Assembly (NCBI GenBank): GCA_034432795.1 | Contig: DAOUBF010000057.1 | Coordinates: 1-64,000, forward strand | Direction of reading: 5' to 3' | Source: DAOUBF01 sp034432795 | GTDB taxonomy: Bacteria > Chloroflexota > Anaerolineae > DSLN01 | Length of the DNA stretch: 64,000 nucleotides | Part shown: positions 33,031 through 41,676 of the stretch, piece after piece | How the letters are laid out: each line of letters starts with the position of its first letter | Position numbering within the stretch: position 1 is the first letter of the stretch | Notes under the pieces: generated by a model | Database searches by the model: none | Told to the model about the DNA's origin: nothing | Seen by the model: the letters and a program-made list of their open reading frames with translations, nothing else | Translations under genes and position numbers: made by a program

Positions 33031-34953
33031 ATGCCTACTATCCGCTTTGCTAGCGAATATGAATTACAAAAAGTCGTTCAGCGGTGCCACAACATCCTAT
33101 GGGAGCGCCATGGTTTTGATCCCGCTCAGGCTTTTGATGAATTCAGCAAGCTGCTTTTCGTCAAATTGTATGACGAGGTTACGATGGCCGGGGCTCGCAC
33201 CTCCATTCAACGTAATGAGTCAGCAGGACAGTTTGCCAGCAGAATACGCTGGCTATTTGATCAAGCGAATGTCACCCCAGGTTTTGACCACATCTTCTCT
33301 GAAGAGGCGATTAACATTGATGACCTAGCTATCTACGAAGTCTTTCGGCAGCTTCAGAACTATAGCTTATTGGAAACAACCTCGCAAGTTCAGGGCGCAG
33401 ATATTAAAGGGACCGTTTACGAGAATATCGTAGGTAACACATTTCGAGGAGAGTTAGGCCAGTTTTTCACCCATCGCAGTATCGTCGAGTTCATGGTCAG
33501 ATTTCTTGGTATTGACGAAACCCAGATTGTGTACGATCCCGCTTGTGGATCGGGCGGCTTCCTCATCATGTGTGCCAAAATCATTAGGGAGCACATTCAG
33601 AAAACGCAGCCAGGATTATCCCAACAGGAGATCGATCAAAGAGTCAAAGAGTACAGCCGACGCTGCTTGGTTGGCACCGAAATCAATGAACGCACAGCTC
33701 GCGTTGCCAAACTTAACTTGCTAATGCACGGTTTGGATTATAGCAACATCTTTACGGTGAACGCCCTCAAAATTGAGGAGTCTGATGACACGCGACTTCA
33801 TGCTCTTGTGCACGAGGGCGCAATAGATGTTGTATTCGCAAATCCTCCCTTCGCCGGTTACGAGAAGGACCCTAGCGTTCTAGTGAAGTTTGAGCTAGGT
33901 CAAAATGGTTATGACAACGTCTCTTCCGTCACACGTGAGGTGCTCTTTATCGAGCGGATTATTCAGGTCTTGCGTAATGGTGGTGTCGCAGGCATCGTGA
34001 TCCCCCAAGGTGTTTTCACTAATCGTAACCTAACGCGCGTGCGTGACTACATCAAGCAGCACACACAGATCCTAGCTGTAATTGAACTACCAGACTGGGC
34101 ATTCATCCCATCAGGCACCAGCGTGCGTGGAAGTCTACTCTTTATTCGCAAGTTGACTCAGGTGCCAGATAAGTACAACGTGTTTATGAAACGGGTCGCA
34201 AATATTGGATTTAGTTCTACTGGCCGGCCGACTGATGAAAATGACTTTCCTGCAACTATTGAGGAGTTCCGACGGCAAGACGCACGCTATATGGTTTCAG
34301 TTGCTGAGATACAGGACCGAATTGATGCAAAGTTCTATATTCCGGAACACCGCCATATCATCGCTTTATTTCAACACAATCCTAAGCACAGGATGGTTAA
34401 GCTGTCTGAGATTGGTACCTTTTATACTGAGAAGGTCAACCCGCGTATCAGACCGGATGAGACAATTGAATTAATCGAAACAAGCTGCGTGGATCCGGAG
34501 ACGTTAACAATTGCCCCCAGGCGTATAAAAGGACGAGACAGCAACTATACTTCCCTCAGGCGAGTACGAGCTAGTGATATCCTGATTAGCCGCCGACGTG
34601 CCTATCGGGGGGCCATTGTTATAGTACCACCTGAGCTAGACGGTGCATTGGCTATCCCCGAGTTTTCCATTCTGCGCTTATATAGTGGCTATGATCCTTA
34701 TTATGTCGCTGAGATTCTCCGATCCTCTCAATTCCTGCAATTAATGACCATCTACTCTACTGGCGAAATGTCGGGTCGTATCGCTGAGAAAGACTTACGC
34801 CACCTACAAATCCCATTACCTGAAGACCATCACCGTTTGGGTATGATTTTCAGGGAACATCGCCAATATATCGCTGAACTAAAGCGTATGATCAGCTTAC
34901 GGGAAAAGCAGATTGCCCAACTCTGTTCTGGTGTGATAGAGGGTACCGTATAA
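33031..34953 (+). CDS. HsdM-like N6-adenine DNA methyltransferase fused to one target-recognition domain
   Basis: A 640-residue protein. The N-terminal helical region and QFFTHRSIVEFMV are HsdM-like; motif I is DPACGSGGF (169-177) and motif IV is NPPF (271-274). After about residue 435 it changes to an HsdS-like target-recognition domain (VKLSEIGTFYTEKV...) ending in a long helix (HRQYIAELKRMISLREKQ). So modification and half a specificity subunit are in one chain, with no nuclease or helicase domain. A convergent PD-X5-DXK protein starts one base away at its 3' end. The gene is much lower in GC than the flanks, indicating transfer. Confidence 0.92.
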   Translation: MPTIRFASEYELQKVVQRCHNILWERHGFDPAQAFDEFSKLLFVKLYDEVTMAGARTSIQRNESAGQFASRIRWLFDQANVTPGFDHIFSEEAINIDDLAIYEVFRQLQNYSLLETTSQVQGADIKGTVYENIVGNTFRGELGQFFTHRSIVEFMVRFLGIDETQIVYDPACGSGGFLIMCAKIIREHIQKTQPGLSQQEIDQRVKEYSRRCLVGTEINERTARVAKLNLLMHGLDYSNIFTVNALKIEESDDTRLHALVHEGAIDVVFANPPFAGYEKDPSVLVKFELGQNGYDNVSSVTREVLFIERIIQVLRNGGVAGIVIPQGVFTNRNLTRVRDYIKQHTQILAVIELPDWAFIPSGTSVRGSLLFIRKLTQVPDKYNVFMKRVANIGFSSTGRPTDENDFPATIEEFRRQDARYMVSVAEIQDRIDAKFYIPEHRHIIALFQHNPKHRMVKLSEIGTFYTEKVNPRIRPDETIELIETSCVDPETLTIAPRRIKGRDSNYTSLRRVRASDILISRRRAYRGAIVIVPPELDGALAIPEFSILRLYSGYDPYYVAEILRSSQFLQLMTIYSTGEMSGRIAEKDLRHLQIPLPEDHHRLGMIFREHRQYIAELKRMISLREKQIAQLCSGVIEGTV

Positions 34954-34954
34954 C

Positions 34955-35710
34955 TTACCTCGTTACTTCAAAACCTTGCTCTTTATAGCGTATTTCTCGC
35001 CAACGCCAGATCTCATGCTTCGCCAGTTTAGATAAGTTCACTCGATAACGATGACCTTTCCGGCCATCCTTACCAGCCTGAAAGATGTCAGAATAGTCAT
35101 AAACTGCGCGTAGAATTCCATTGGGTACAGTGAACAACTGCAAGCGAGTTAGATATTGATAGCCATGAGCCTCATCTACTCGATAGGCACAAATAACAAA
35201 AGCTGTGATTGTGACTTTCAACAAGTTGGGACCGAACTCATAGTAAGGAGGCAGCTTGGGTGGACAGTCACCTAACTGACCCTTTATATCCTGTACATAG
35301 TTTTCGTCCTCGTCACTGCTAATTTGCTCTGGGCGAACGTCCTGTGTTCGATCCAAATCAGTGTCGCCCTCTTTATGTGTCTTCACGTCAATGTGGATAA
35401 CTGCATCGGGTGAGCTTAAGCGTGTTTCAGACCCAATAGGCAGTCCTATTGGGAACCATCCCGGGAATTCCCGGTTGATCACGCCCACGATGACAATTTC
35501 ACCTACTTGTTCCCAAGGCGAGGGTTCACCAGGTGGAGTTGCTGTCTTGCCAACCCAGGCTGCTGGTACTTTGTTGGGCTCGTTATACCAGGCCTGGATA
35601 TTACCTGCATTCTTGTACAGAGCATGGAAAAGTCTCTCAGTGTAACTCATTTCAAGCTGAGCAATGTACTGAGCCAGTTCTGAAAGCTCGCCAAAGTCAC
35701 TACGTTGCAT
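34955..35710 (-). CDS. Putative restriction endonuclease (PD...DXK)
   Basis: I do not recognise the family, but the 251-residue protein has a plausible nuclease core: Pro101-Asp102 (SSPDAVIHIDVKTHK) and Asp108-X-Lys110, with a preceding strand and a downstream helix. It converges with the methyltransferase gene with one base between their ends, the usual geometry of a restriction-modification pair. The C-terminus is basic (GRKGHRYRVNLSKLAKHEIWRWREIRYKEQ spans it in two parts), suggesting DNA contact. Low GC matches the methyltransferase. I infer it is the cognate endonuclease. Confidence 0.65.
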   Translation of the reverse strand: MQRSDFGELSELAQYIAQLEMSYTERLFHALYKNAGNIQAWYNEPNKVPAAWVGKTATPPGEPSPWEQVGEIVIVGVINREFPGWFPIGLPIGSETRLSSPDAVIHIDVKTHKEGDTDLDRTQDVRPEQISSDEDENYVQDIKGQLGDCPPKLPPYYEFGPNLLKVTITAFVICAYRVDEAHGYQYLTRLQLFTVPNGILRAVYDYSDIFQAGKDGRKGHRYRVNLSKLAKHEIWRWREIRYKEQGFEVTR

Positions 35711-35810
35711 GGCTGGGTCTTTCTCCTAGTGAAGAGGTATCGCATATCCATAGGGATTATAACATATCTGTAGGATGGTAATGTATTCTTGTGTCTGCCG
35801 ATCTCTTCTC

Positions 35811-35893
35811 CTGCCCCTTGCCAGCCCGCCCGGCGGCTGCTATAATACTCTTCTGAAGCGCCCCTGTAGCTCAGGTGGATAGAGCAGCGGTTT
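35811..35893. repeat. Right copy of the tRNA-Arg promoter and 5' half
   Basis: Matches 32716-32797 with CTGCCCCTTGCCAGCC, the promoter and 37 identical bases up to the anticodon stem. Together the copies bracket the 3.1-kb restriction-modification island. Confidence 0.85.
35818..35846 (+). promoter_or_regulatory. tRNA-Arg promoter
   Basis: TTGCCA (35818-35823), 17 bp, TATAAT (35841-35846), 13 bp before the tRNA. Conserved in both repeat copies. Confidence 0.8.
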
Positions 35894-35933
35894 CCTAAAC
35901 CGCGTGTCGCAGGTTCGAGTCCTGCCAGGGGTA
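35860..35933 (+). tRNA. tRNA-Arg (anticodon CCT)
   Basis: A 74-base cloverleaf: acceptor GCCCCTG with CAGGGGT (first pair G-U), D arm with AGCTCAGGTGGATAGAGC, anticodon arm GCGGT-TTCCTAA-ACCGC giving CCT, and T arm GCAGG-TTCGAGT-CCTGC, discriminator A. It reads AGG arginine codons. The 3' half occurs only here, so this is the intact copy. Confidence 0.95.
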
Positions 35934-35940
35934 CTATCCT

Positions 35941-35994
35941 ATGAAACGTAAAGCGTAAAATGTGACTATAGTCCTTTTATGCTTTACGTTTCAT
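35941..35994. terminator. Long stem-loop after tRNA-Arg
   Basis: Arms ATGAAACGTAAAGC (35941-35954) and GCTTTACGTTTCAT (35981-35994) are perfectly complementary with a 26-base loop. The left arm contains AACGTAA AGCGTAA, a period-7 pattern. It may end the tRNA transcript, but lies in the dispersed repeat family too. Confidence 0.55.
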
Positions 35995-36030
35995 CTGTAT
36001 AGCAGTTTGTATATTAGCATAGCCTCACCC

Positions 36031-37107
36031 ATGACTGCACATATCAAACTCTTCATCCCCGGCCCCACCGAGGTCCGGCCCGAAGTGCTCCAGGCCATGG
36101 CCCAACCCATGATCGGCCATCGCGGCCGCGCCTTTGAAGACTTGTTCGCCCGCCTCCAGCCCCGGCTGCGCCAACTCTTCGCCACCGCCTCACGCATCTA
36201 TATCTCCACCTCGTCCGGCACCGGCCTGTGGGAGGCCGCCTCGCGCAACTGCGTGCGCGACGACCAGCCCGTCCTCCACCTGGTCAACGGCGCCTTCAGC
36301 GAACGCTGGGCACAGGTGAGCGCGGCCAATGGCAAGCGTGTCGTCCGTTACGATGTCCCCTGGGGCCAGGCCATCCGGCCAGAGCAGGTCGCCCAGGCGC
36401 TTAAAGCCGATCATTACGACGCTGTCGCCCTGGTCCATAATGAGACCAGCACCGGCGTGATCAACCCGCTAGCGGAGATTGCCGCCGTCGTGCGCGAGCA
36501 CGCCGACACCCTCCTGCTTGTGGACGCGGTCAGTTCGCTCGGCGGTGCGCCGGTGGCTGTGGACGGCTGGGGCCTGGATGTGTGCCTGACCTCATCGCAG
36601 AAGTGCCTGGCGCTGCCGCCGGGGCTGAGCTTCGCCGCCGTGAGCGACCGGGCACTGGCGCGGGCGCAGGAAGTACCCCACCGGGGCTATTACTTTGACT
36701 TCCTGGAACTGGAACGGATGCTGGCCCGCAACCACACGCCCGCCACACCCGCCATCCCCCTCCTTTACGCGCTGGATGTCCAGCTTGACCGCATCCTGTC
36801 CGAAGGGCTGCCGGCCCGCTTTGCCCGCCACGCGCAGATGGCCGCCCGCGTCCGGGCCTGGGCCGCCGAGCGCTTCGCCCTGTTCGCCGAGGAGGGCTAC
36901 CGCTCACCTACGCTGACGACGATCACCAACACACGCCAGATAGATGTAGAGGCCCTGAACGCCTTCCTGCGCGAACGCGGCATGCAAATCTCCAACGGCT
37001 ACGGCAGGCTGAAAGGCGCGACCTTCCGCATCGCCCATATGGGTGACCTGACCCTGGATGAGATTGAAGAACTGCTCGCCGCAATCAACGCATTCTTAGA
37101 CCGATGA
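36031..37107 (+). CDS. Class V aminotransferase (alanine-glyoxylate/phosphoserine type)
   Basis: ATG 36031 gives 358 residues; an upstream extension from 35962 is encoded by the hairpin and discarded. FIPGPTEVRPEVL, HRGRAFEDLF, SSGTGLWEAA and the PLP-lysine segment LTSSQKCLALPPGL are those of the alanine-glyoxylate/serine-pyruvate aminotransferase group. Its ATGA overlap with serA argues for a role as phosphoserine aminotransferase or a serine-glyoxylate enzyme. PLP is held by the lysine in SSQKCL. Confidence 0.88.
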   Translation: MTAHIKLFIPGPTEVRPEVLQAMAQPMIGHRGRAFEDLFARLQPRLRQLFATASRIYISTSSGTGLWEAASRNCVRDDQPVLHLVNGAFSERWAQVSAANGKRVVRYDVPWGQAIRPEQVAQALKADHYDAVALVHNETSTGVINPLAEIAAVVREHADTLLLVDAVSSLGGAPVAVDGWGLDVCLTSSQKCLALPPGLSFAAVSDRALARAQEVPHRGYYFDFLELERMLARNHTPATPAIPLLYALDVQLDRILSEGLPARFARHAQMAARVRAWAAERFALFAEEGYRSPTLTTITNTRQIDVEALNAFLRERGMQISNGYGRLKGATFRIAHMGDLTLDEIEELLAAINAFLDR

Positions 37108-38702
37108 CCACCTATCGCATCCTCGTCTCCGACCCGATGTCCCCAGAAGGGCTGGCCCGCCTGCAGGCCGCGCCCGATGTTGAGGTTACTGCGCCCGGCA
37201 AAATGCCCCGCGAGGCGCTGCTCCAGACCATCGGCGAGTATGACGCGCTGATCGTGCGCAGCGAGACGAAGGTGGACCGCGAGCTATTGGAACGGGCGGC
37301 ACGGCTCAAGGTCGTGGGCCGCGCCGGCGTGGGAGTGGACAATATTGACGTGGAGGCGGCCACGGCGCGCGGCGTCATCGTCATGAACACGCCCGGCGCC
37401 AACGCCATCGCCACCTGCGAGCACACCTTCGCGCTCATGCTGGCGCTCTGCCGCCATATCCCCCAGGCCGACGCCTCCGTCCGACGCGGGGAGTGGACGC
37501 GCAGCCGCTTCGTCGGCGTCCAGCTCTACCGTAAGACGCTCGGCATTATCGGGTTGGGGCGTATCGGCCAGCGGGTCGCTCAGCGTGCGCTGGCCTTCGG
37601 CATGGAGGTCCTGGCTTACGACCCCTATATCAGCGCCGACATTGCCCGCGAACTGGGCGTGGCCCTGGTCAGCCTGGACGAACTCCTGGCCCGCTCTGAC
37701 TTTATCACGCTGCACGCGCTGCTCACGCCGGAGACGCGCGGCCTGATCGGGCGCGAGGCCCTGGCCCGCGTCAAACCCGGCGCACGGCTGATCAACTGCG
37801 CCCGCGGGGAACTCGTGGATGAGGCCGCGTTGGTGGAAGCGCTCACCAGCGGGCGGCTGGCAGGCGCCGCGCTGGACGTCTATAGCACCGAACCGCCCCT
37901 TGGCAGCCCGCTCCTCACCCTTGATAACGTCGTCCTCACCCCCCACCTAGGCGCCAGCACCGAAGAGGCCCAACGCGATGTCTCGCTCCAGATCGTGGAC
38001 CAGGTGCTGGATGCTTTGCGCGGCACAGGCTTCCGCAACGCGGTCAACTTCCCCTTCGTGGACGGCCTGGTCTGGCGCGAACTGCGCCCATACCTTGACC
38101 TGGCCGAGCGCATCGGCGCGTTGCAGACGCAACTGGCGCCGGGGCGGATGAAGAAGGTAGAGATTGAACTGCGCGGGCCGGACGTGGCCGGCCACGCCAG
38201 AATGCTCAACGTCGCCGTGCTCAAGGGGCTGCTCACGCCCATGGTCGGCGAACAGGTCAATTACGTCAACGCGCCGGTCCTGGCCGCCGAACGCGGTATC
38301 ACCGTCGCCCAAAGTGAACCGTCCACCGTGCTGGACGGGTTAGATTACGTAAATCTGATCTCCTGTCGTGTGCTCACCGACCAGGGCGAGCGCCTGATCG
38401 CCGGGACGCTGTTCAGCCGCGAGCAGCCGCGCATCGTGCAAATGGACGGCTTCCGCCTGGACGCCTCGCCGACCGGTATTGTCCTGGTTATGCTCAGCCG
38501 TGACGTGCCCGGCGTCATCGGCCGGGTGGGCACGCTCCTGGGCGAGCATGGCATCAACATCGCCGAGTGGCGCCTGGGCCGCGACCGGCCCGGCGGCACG
38601 GCGCTTTCGTTTATCAACCTGGACAACCCTATCCCGCCGGAGGTCATGGCCCGGCTGGTGGAACTGAAGGACATCATCAGCGCCAGGGTGGTGCGGCTGT
38701 AA
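37104..38702 (+). CDS. serA: D-3-phosphoglycerate dehydrogenase
   Basis: The 532-residue long-type SerA has the Rossmann motif GLGRIGQRVAQRA, catalytic Arg and Glu regions (NCARGELVDEAALVEAL), the TPHLGASTEEAQ histidine, an intervening ASB domain and a C-terminal ACT domain (VMLSRDVPGVIGRVG). It makes 3-phosphohydroxypyruvate, the first step of serine synthesis, with the overlapping aminotransferase as second step. Confidence 0.96.
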   Translation: MTTYRILVSDPMSPEGLARLQAAPDVEVTAPGKMPREALLQTIGEYDALIVRSETKVDRELLERAARLKVVGRAGVGVDNIDVEAATARGVIVMNTPGANAIATCEHTFALMLALCRHIPQADASVRRGEWTRSRFVGVQLYRKTLGIIGLGRIGQRVAQRALAFGMEVLAYDPYISADIARELGVALVSLDELLARSDFITLHALLTPETRGLIGREALARVKPGARLINCARGELVDEAALVEALTSGRLAGAALDVYSTEPPLGSPLLTLDNVVLTPHLGASTEEAQRDVSLQIVDQVLDALRGTGFRNAVNFPFVDGLVWRELRPYLDLAERIGALQTQLAPGRMKKVEIELRGPDVAGHARMLNVAVLKGLLTPMVGEQVNYVNAPVLAAERGITVAQSEPSTVLDGLDYVNLISCRVLTDQGERLIAGTLFSREQPRIVQMDGFRLDASPTGIVLVMLSRDVPGVIGRVGTLLGEHGINIAEWRLGRDRPGGTALSFINLDNPIPPEVMARLVELKDIISARVVRL

Positions 38703-38737
38703 ACGTCAAACGTGATTTGACGTTTCACGTTTCACGC
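38701..38737. terminator. Stem-loop after serA
   Basis: Arms AAACGTCAAA and TTTGACGTTT with a five-base loop, then TTTCACG repeats of period 7. It lies directly at the serA stop and could end the operon. Confidence 0.5.
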
Positions 38738-38785
38738 CATTTGGTTGTATAGTTACCCCGAATCCTGGCACGCAAGGAGGCACCT

Positions 38786-39196
38786 GTGGAAACCGAATGG
38801 ACACCCGCTCTGCGGGATATGATGCAGGCCGTCGCCGACGAGGTTGGCGCGCAACTGGAAGACGACGGCGAAGGCTATTTCTCTATTGAGTACCCCTTTG
38901 AAGATGGCCGCACCCAGCTTGTCACTGCCTATGCGGATGAGGACGAGGAGGGCAACCCCTGGGTGATGATCTACAGCACCATCGGCCCGGCGCAAGGTAT
39001 GAACCTGATGAGCCTGCTGGAGCGCAACTTCAGCATCGGCTATACCCATATCGCCGTGGATGAAGGCGATGCGCTCGTCTGCGCCTCCATGCCGCTGGAA
39101 GAACTGAGCGCCGAGGACCTGGGCTACGTGATCGATCAGGTCGCCGGTTGGGCCGACGCGCTGGAATCCGAATTCGTGGGAGGGGATACGAACTGA
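38786..39196 (+). CDS. YbjN-like small acidic protein
   Basis: GTG 38786 is preceded by AAGGAGG. The 136-residue product is acidic and predicted to have an alpha/beta fold like YbjN and type III secretion chaperones (DDGEGYFSIEYPFEDGRTQ ... LMSLLERNFSIGYTHIAV). There is no enzyme motif. Function is not known. Its stop overlaps the likely start of the M28 peptidase, so co-translation is possible. Confidence 0.75.
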   Translation: METEWTPALRDMMQAVADEVGAQLEDDGEGYFSIEYPFEDGRTQLVTAYADEDEEGNPWVMIYSTIGPAQGMNLMSLLERNFSIGYTHIAVDEGDALVCASMPLEELSAEDLGYVIDQVAGWADALESEFVGGDTN

Positions 39197-40425
39197 GACA
39201 GGCGACAGACGATAGACCACAGACGACGGGCGAGGGCGCGCTGGCCTCTGTCCTTCGTCCTCCGTCGTCCGTCCTCAGGCACGTGCGCGCCCTGGCCGAG
39301 GGCATTGGCCCGCGTGGCTCAGCCACGCCTGGTGAGGCTCAGGCAGCGGATTACGCCCGCCGCGCCCTGGAAAGCGACGGGCTGCAGGCCTGGGTGGAGC
39401 CATTCACCAGCGCGCGCTCGGCCTGGTGGCCGGCGGCCCTGGCTGCGGTGCTGAGCCTGATCGCCGAAGGCATCTTCTGGTTCGGCGGCCAAGCAGGCGC
39501 CTGGGTCGCCGCCGGGCTGCAGGCCCTCGCCTTCGTCTCCGGCCTGCTGGAACTCAACTTCGTGCCCAACCCGTTGCGCTGGGTCCTGCCTAAAGGGCCA
39601 AGCCAGAACGTCATCGCCATCATCCCGCCATCTGGGCCGGTTGAGCGCCAGGTCGTCCTTATCGGCCACCTGGACTCGCACCGGACACCGTTCATTTTCG
39701 GCTCAACGGCCCGGCTGCGAGCCTTCCGCCTGCTCACCATCCTCGGCATGCTCAGCTTCATCGCCAACCTGGGCCTCTACATCGTCGTGGCCATCACCGG
39801 CGACCGGACGTGGGCACCCTGGACGCTCGGCCCGGCGTTCATCCTGCTCCTGGTCGTCCTGATGACGCTCCAGGCCGATTTCACGCCCTACACGCCCGGC
39901 GCCAACGACAACGCCAGCGGGGCCGCGCTGGTCCTGGCATTGGCCGAAGGGCTGGCGCGCCAGCCGCTTTCACGGACGCGGGTTTGGGCGGTGTGTTCCG
40001 GCTGCGAGGAGGTCGGCTGCTACGGTGCGGCGGCCTTCGTCGCCCGCCATCGGCAGGAACTGGGGGGCGCGTACTTCCTGGTCATAGACAGCGTGGGCGG
40101 CGGCGACCTGTGCTATATCACCCGCGAGGCCATGTCCCTGCCTTATCACAGCGACCCCGGCCTGATCGCCCTGGCGGGTGAGATCGCCAGGCGACGGCCC
40201 GAACTCGGCGCGCAGCCCCGCGTCTTCACCGCAGCCTACACAGAGGGGGCCATCGGCGTCAAAGCCGGGCTGCGCACGCTCACGCTCCTCGGCCTGACGC
40301 CGGACGGCTTCGTGCCCAACTGGCACCGGCTCACGGATACGCCCGACCGCGTGGACCCGGCCATGCTGGCGCGGACAGAGGCGTTTGTATGGGAGCTACT
40401 TCAGGCGATTGATCGAGGCGAGTGA
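39193..40425 (+). CDS. M28 family zinc metallopeptidase with membrane segments
   Basis: The start is uncertain: CTG 39193 has GGGAGGGG 6 bp upstream and overlaps the previous stop, whereas TTG 39148 has no clear site. About 410 residues. M28 ligands are present: HLDSH, GANDNASGAALVLA (bridging Asp), GCEEVGCYG (catalytic Glu), DSVGGGD and WHRLTDTPD. Hydrophobic segments near residues 45-100 and two after the first ligand suggest a membrane-embedded aminopeptidase-like enzyme. The N-terminus includes a repeat-encoded stretch (TDDRPQTTGEG...SVLRPPSSVLR). Confidence 0.82.
   Translation: MRQATDDRPQTTGEGALASVLRPPSSVLRHVRALAEGIGPRGSATPGEAQAADYARRALESDGLQAWVEPFTSARSAWWPAALAAVLSLIAEGIFWFGGQAGAWVAAGLQALAFVSGLLELNFVPNPLRWVLPKGPSQNVIAIIPPSGPVERQVVLIGHLDSHRTPFIFGSTARLRAFRLLTILGMLSFIANLGLYIVVAITGDRTWAPWTLGPAFILLLVVLMTLQADFTPYTPGANDNASGAALVLALAEGLARQPLSRTRVWAVCSGCEEVGCYGAAAFVARHRQELGGAYFLVIDSVGGGDLCYITREAMSLPYHSDPGLIALAGEIARRRPELGAQPRVFTAAYTEGAIGVKAGLRTLTLLGLTPDGFVPNWHRLTDTPDRVDPAMLARTEAFVWELLQAIDRGE
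39198..39282. repeat. Inverted heptanucleotide array at the M28 gene start
   Basis: Left units of the GACAGAC/GACGGGC type and right units CTTCGTC, CTCCGTC, GTCCGTC, separated by about 30 bp. In frame with the peptidase and placed just after its presumed start. Confidence 0.75.
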
Positions 40426-40470
40426 TCCCCGCTCAACCCATGCGAGGGCGGGTGGGGATGTCCGTCGTCG

Positions 40471-41676
40471 TCACCACACCGGCAACTCGCCCCGCGCCAG
40501 CCGCGCCGTGAACTCGTGGATGTGGGCCAACTCATGCTCAATCACGTAGGTGACCTGCGGCTCCACATCGGCCAGGGCCACGCCCTTCTGCAAGATCAAC
40601 TGGGCCGAGGCGATCAGCGGCTGGTCAATCGGCTTGCCGATCTGGCTGCATAGCCACACGTACACCTCGCGCAGGCCAGGCACACTGGCGTAGATTTCCG
40701 CCGCGATGCGGTGGGTCAGCAACGTGTATATCTTGCCCACGTGGCTCACCGGGTTCTTGCCCGCCGCCGCCTCCGTGCCCATAGGGCGGTTGAGCGAGAT
40801 GACGCCGTTCACCTTATTGCCGCGCCCCACCTGGCCGCAGTCGCCGCCCTCCGCCGACGTGCCCAGGACGGTCAGGTACATGCCGCCCTCGCCCCGCGCC
40901 GGGTCGTCCAGTGTGTTGATCGTCACTGTGATGCGGTCCAGCGTACGTTGCTCGCGGGCCAGGTATTCCTCCAGCGCCACCTGGATCTCCTCCTTGCGGG
41001 CGAAGTAGCGCTCCGCGCTGGTCACGTAGCGGTCCACGAAGGCCAGCGCGATGGTCAATACCAGTTCGCGGTCGCGGCGGTAGCCCATCACCTTCACGTC
41101 TTCGCCGGCTTCGGGGAAGAGTTGCTTAAACTCCGGCGAATTCAGATAGCGTTCGGTGGCGAAGACGATGCGCTCGGTTTCGGTGAGGGGGGCGTAGCCC
41201 ACCGCTGCGGAGGTGTCGTTGGCGCCGATGACCTCGCGCTCAAACAGGTCGGTCAGTTCCGGCGACCCCTCCTTCAACTCGTTCTGGAAGACGATATGCT
41301 GCTCCGGGTCCACGAAGCGCAGGTTCTGGCGCAGCCATTCTTTGGCGCTCTCAATCGCAATCGCGCCGACATCAATGCGCTTGCCTTTGTACTCGGCGGT
41401 GGCGCGGTCGCCGAACACCAGGCGCATCGGCTCCAGCACTGTACCTCCCCCCAGGCGCGGCGCGGTGCGCCCGGCGACCAGTAACCCCTTGTCAATGTTG
41501 TGGTGGAGGACGCGGCCAAACGTGTTCAGGTACTCGCGGCAGAGCGCAACCGAGACCTCCTCCATGATCGCGTCGCAAATGGAATCGGGATGGCCTGTCC
41601 CCTTGCGTTCCACCAGCTCCACCCGCTGTTGCTCAACCGGGGTCTGCTTCAACTCCTCAATGGTGATATTCGGCAT
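40471..41676 (-). CDS. mat: Archaeal-type S-adenosylmethionine synthetase
   Basis: ATG 41676 follows AGGAGG and gives 401 residues; the longer frame to 41748 lies within the upstream gene. VERKGTGHPDSICDAIMEE, GTSAEGGDCGQVGRGNKVNG and NPVSHVGKIYTLLTHRIA identify the archaeal MAT family, distinct from bacterial MetK. It makes SAM from methionine and ATP. It overlaps the radical-SAM gene by 20 bp, a plausible pairing of SAM supply and use. Presence in a bacterium suggests transfer, but some bacteria naturally have this form. Confidence 0.93.
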   Translation of the reverse strand: MPNITIEELKQTPVEQQRVELVERKGTGHPDSICDAIMEEVSVALCREYLNTFGRVLHHNIDKGLLVAGRTAPRLGGGTVLEPMRLVFGDRATAEYKGKRIDVGAIAIESAKEWLRQNLRFVDPEQHIVFQNELKEGSPELTDLFEREVIGANDTSAAVGYAPLTETERIVFATERYLNSPEFKQLFPEAGEDVKVMGYRRDRELVLTIALAFVDRYVTSAERYFARKEEIQVALEEYLAREQRTLDRITVTINTLDDPARGEGGMYLTVLGTSAEGGDCGQVGRGNKVNGVISLNRPMGTEAAAGKNPVSHVGKIYTLLTHRIAAEIYASVPGLREVYVWLCSQIGKPIDQPLIASAQLILQKGVALADVEPQVTYVIEHELAHIHEFTARLARGELPVW

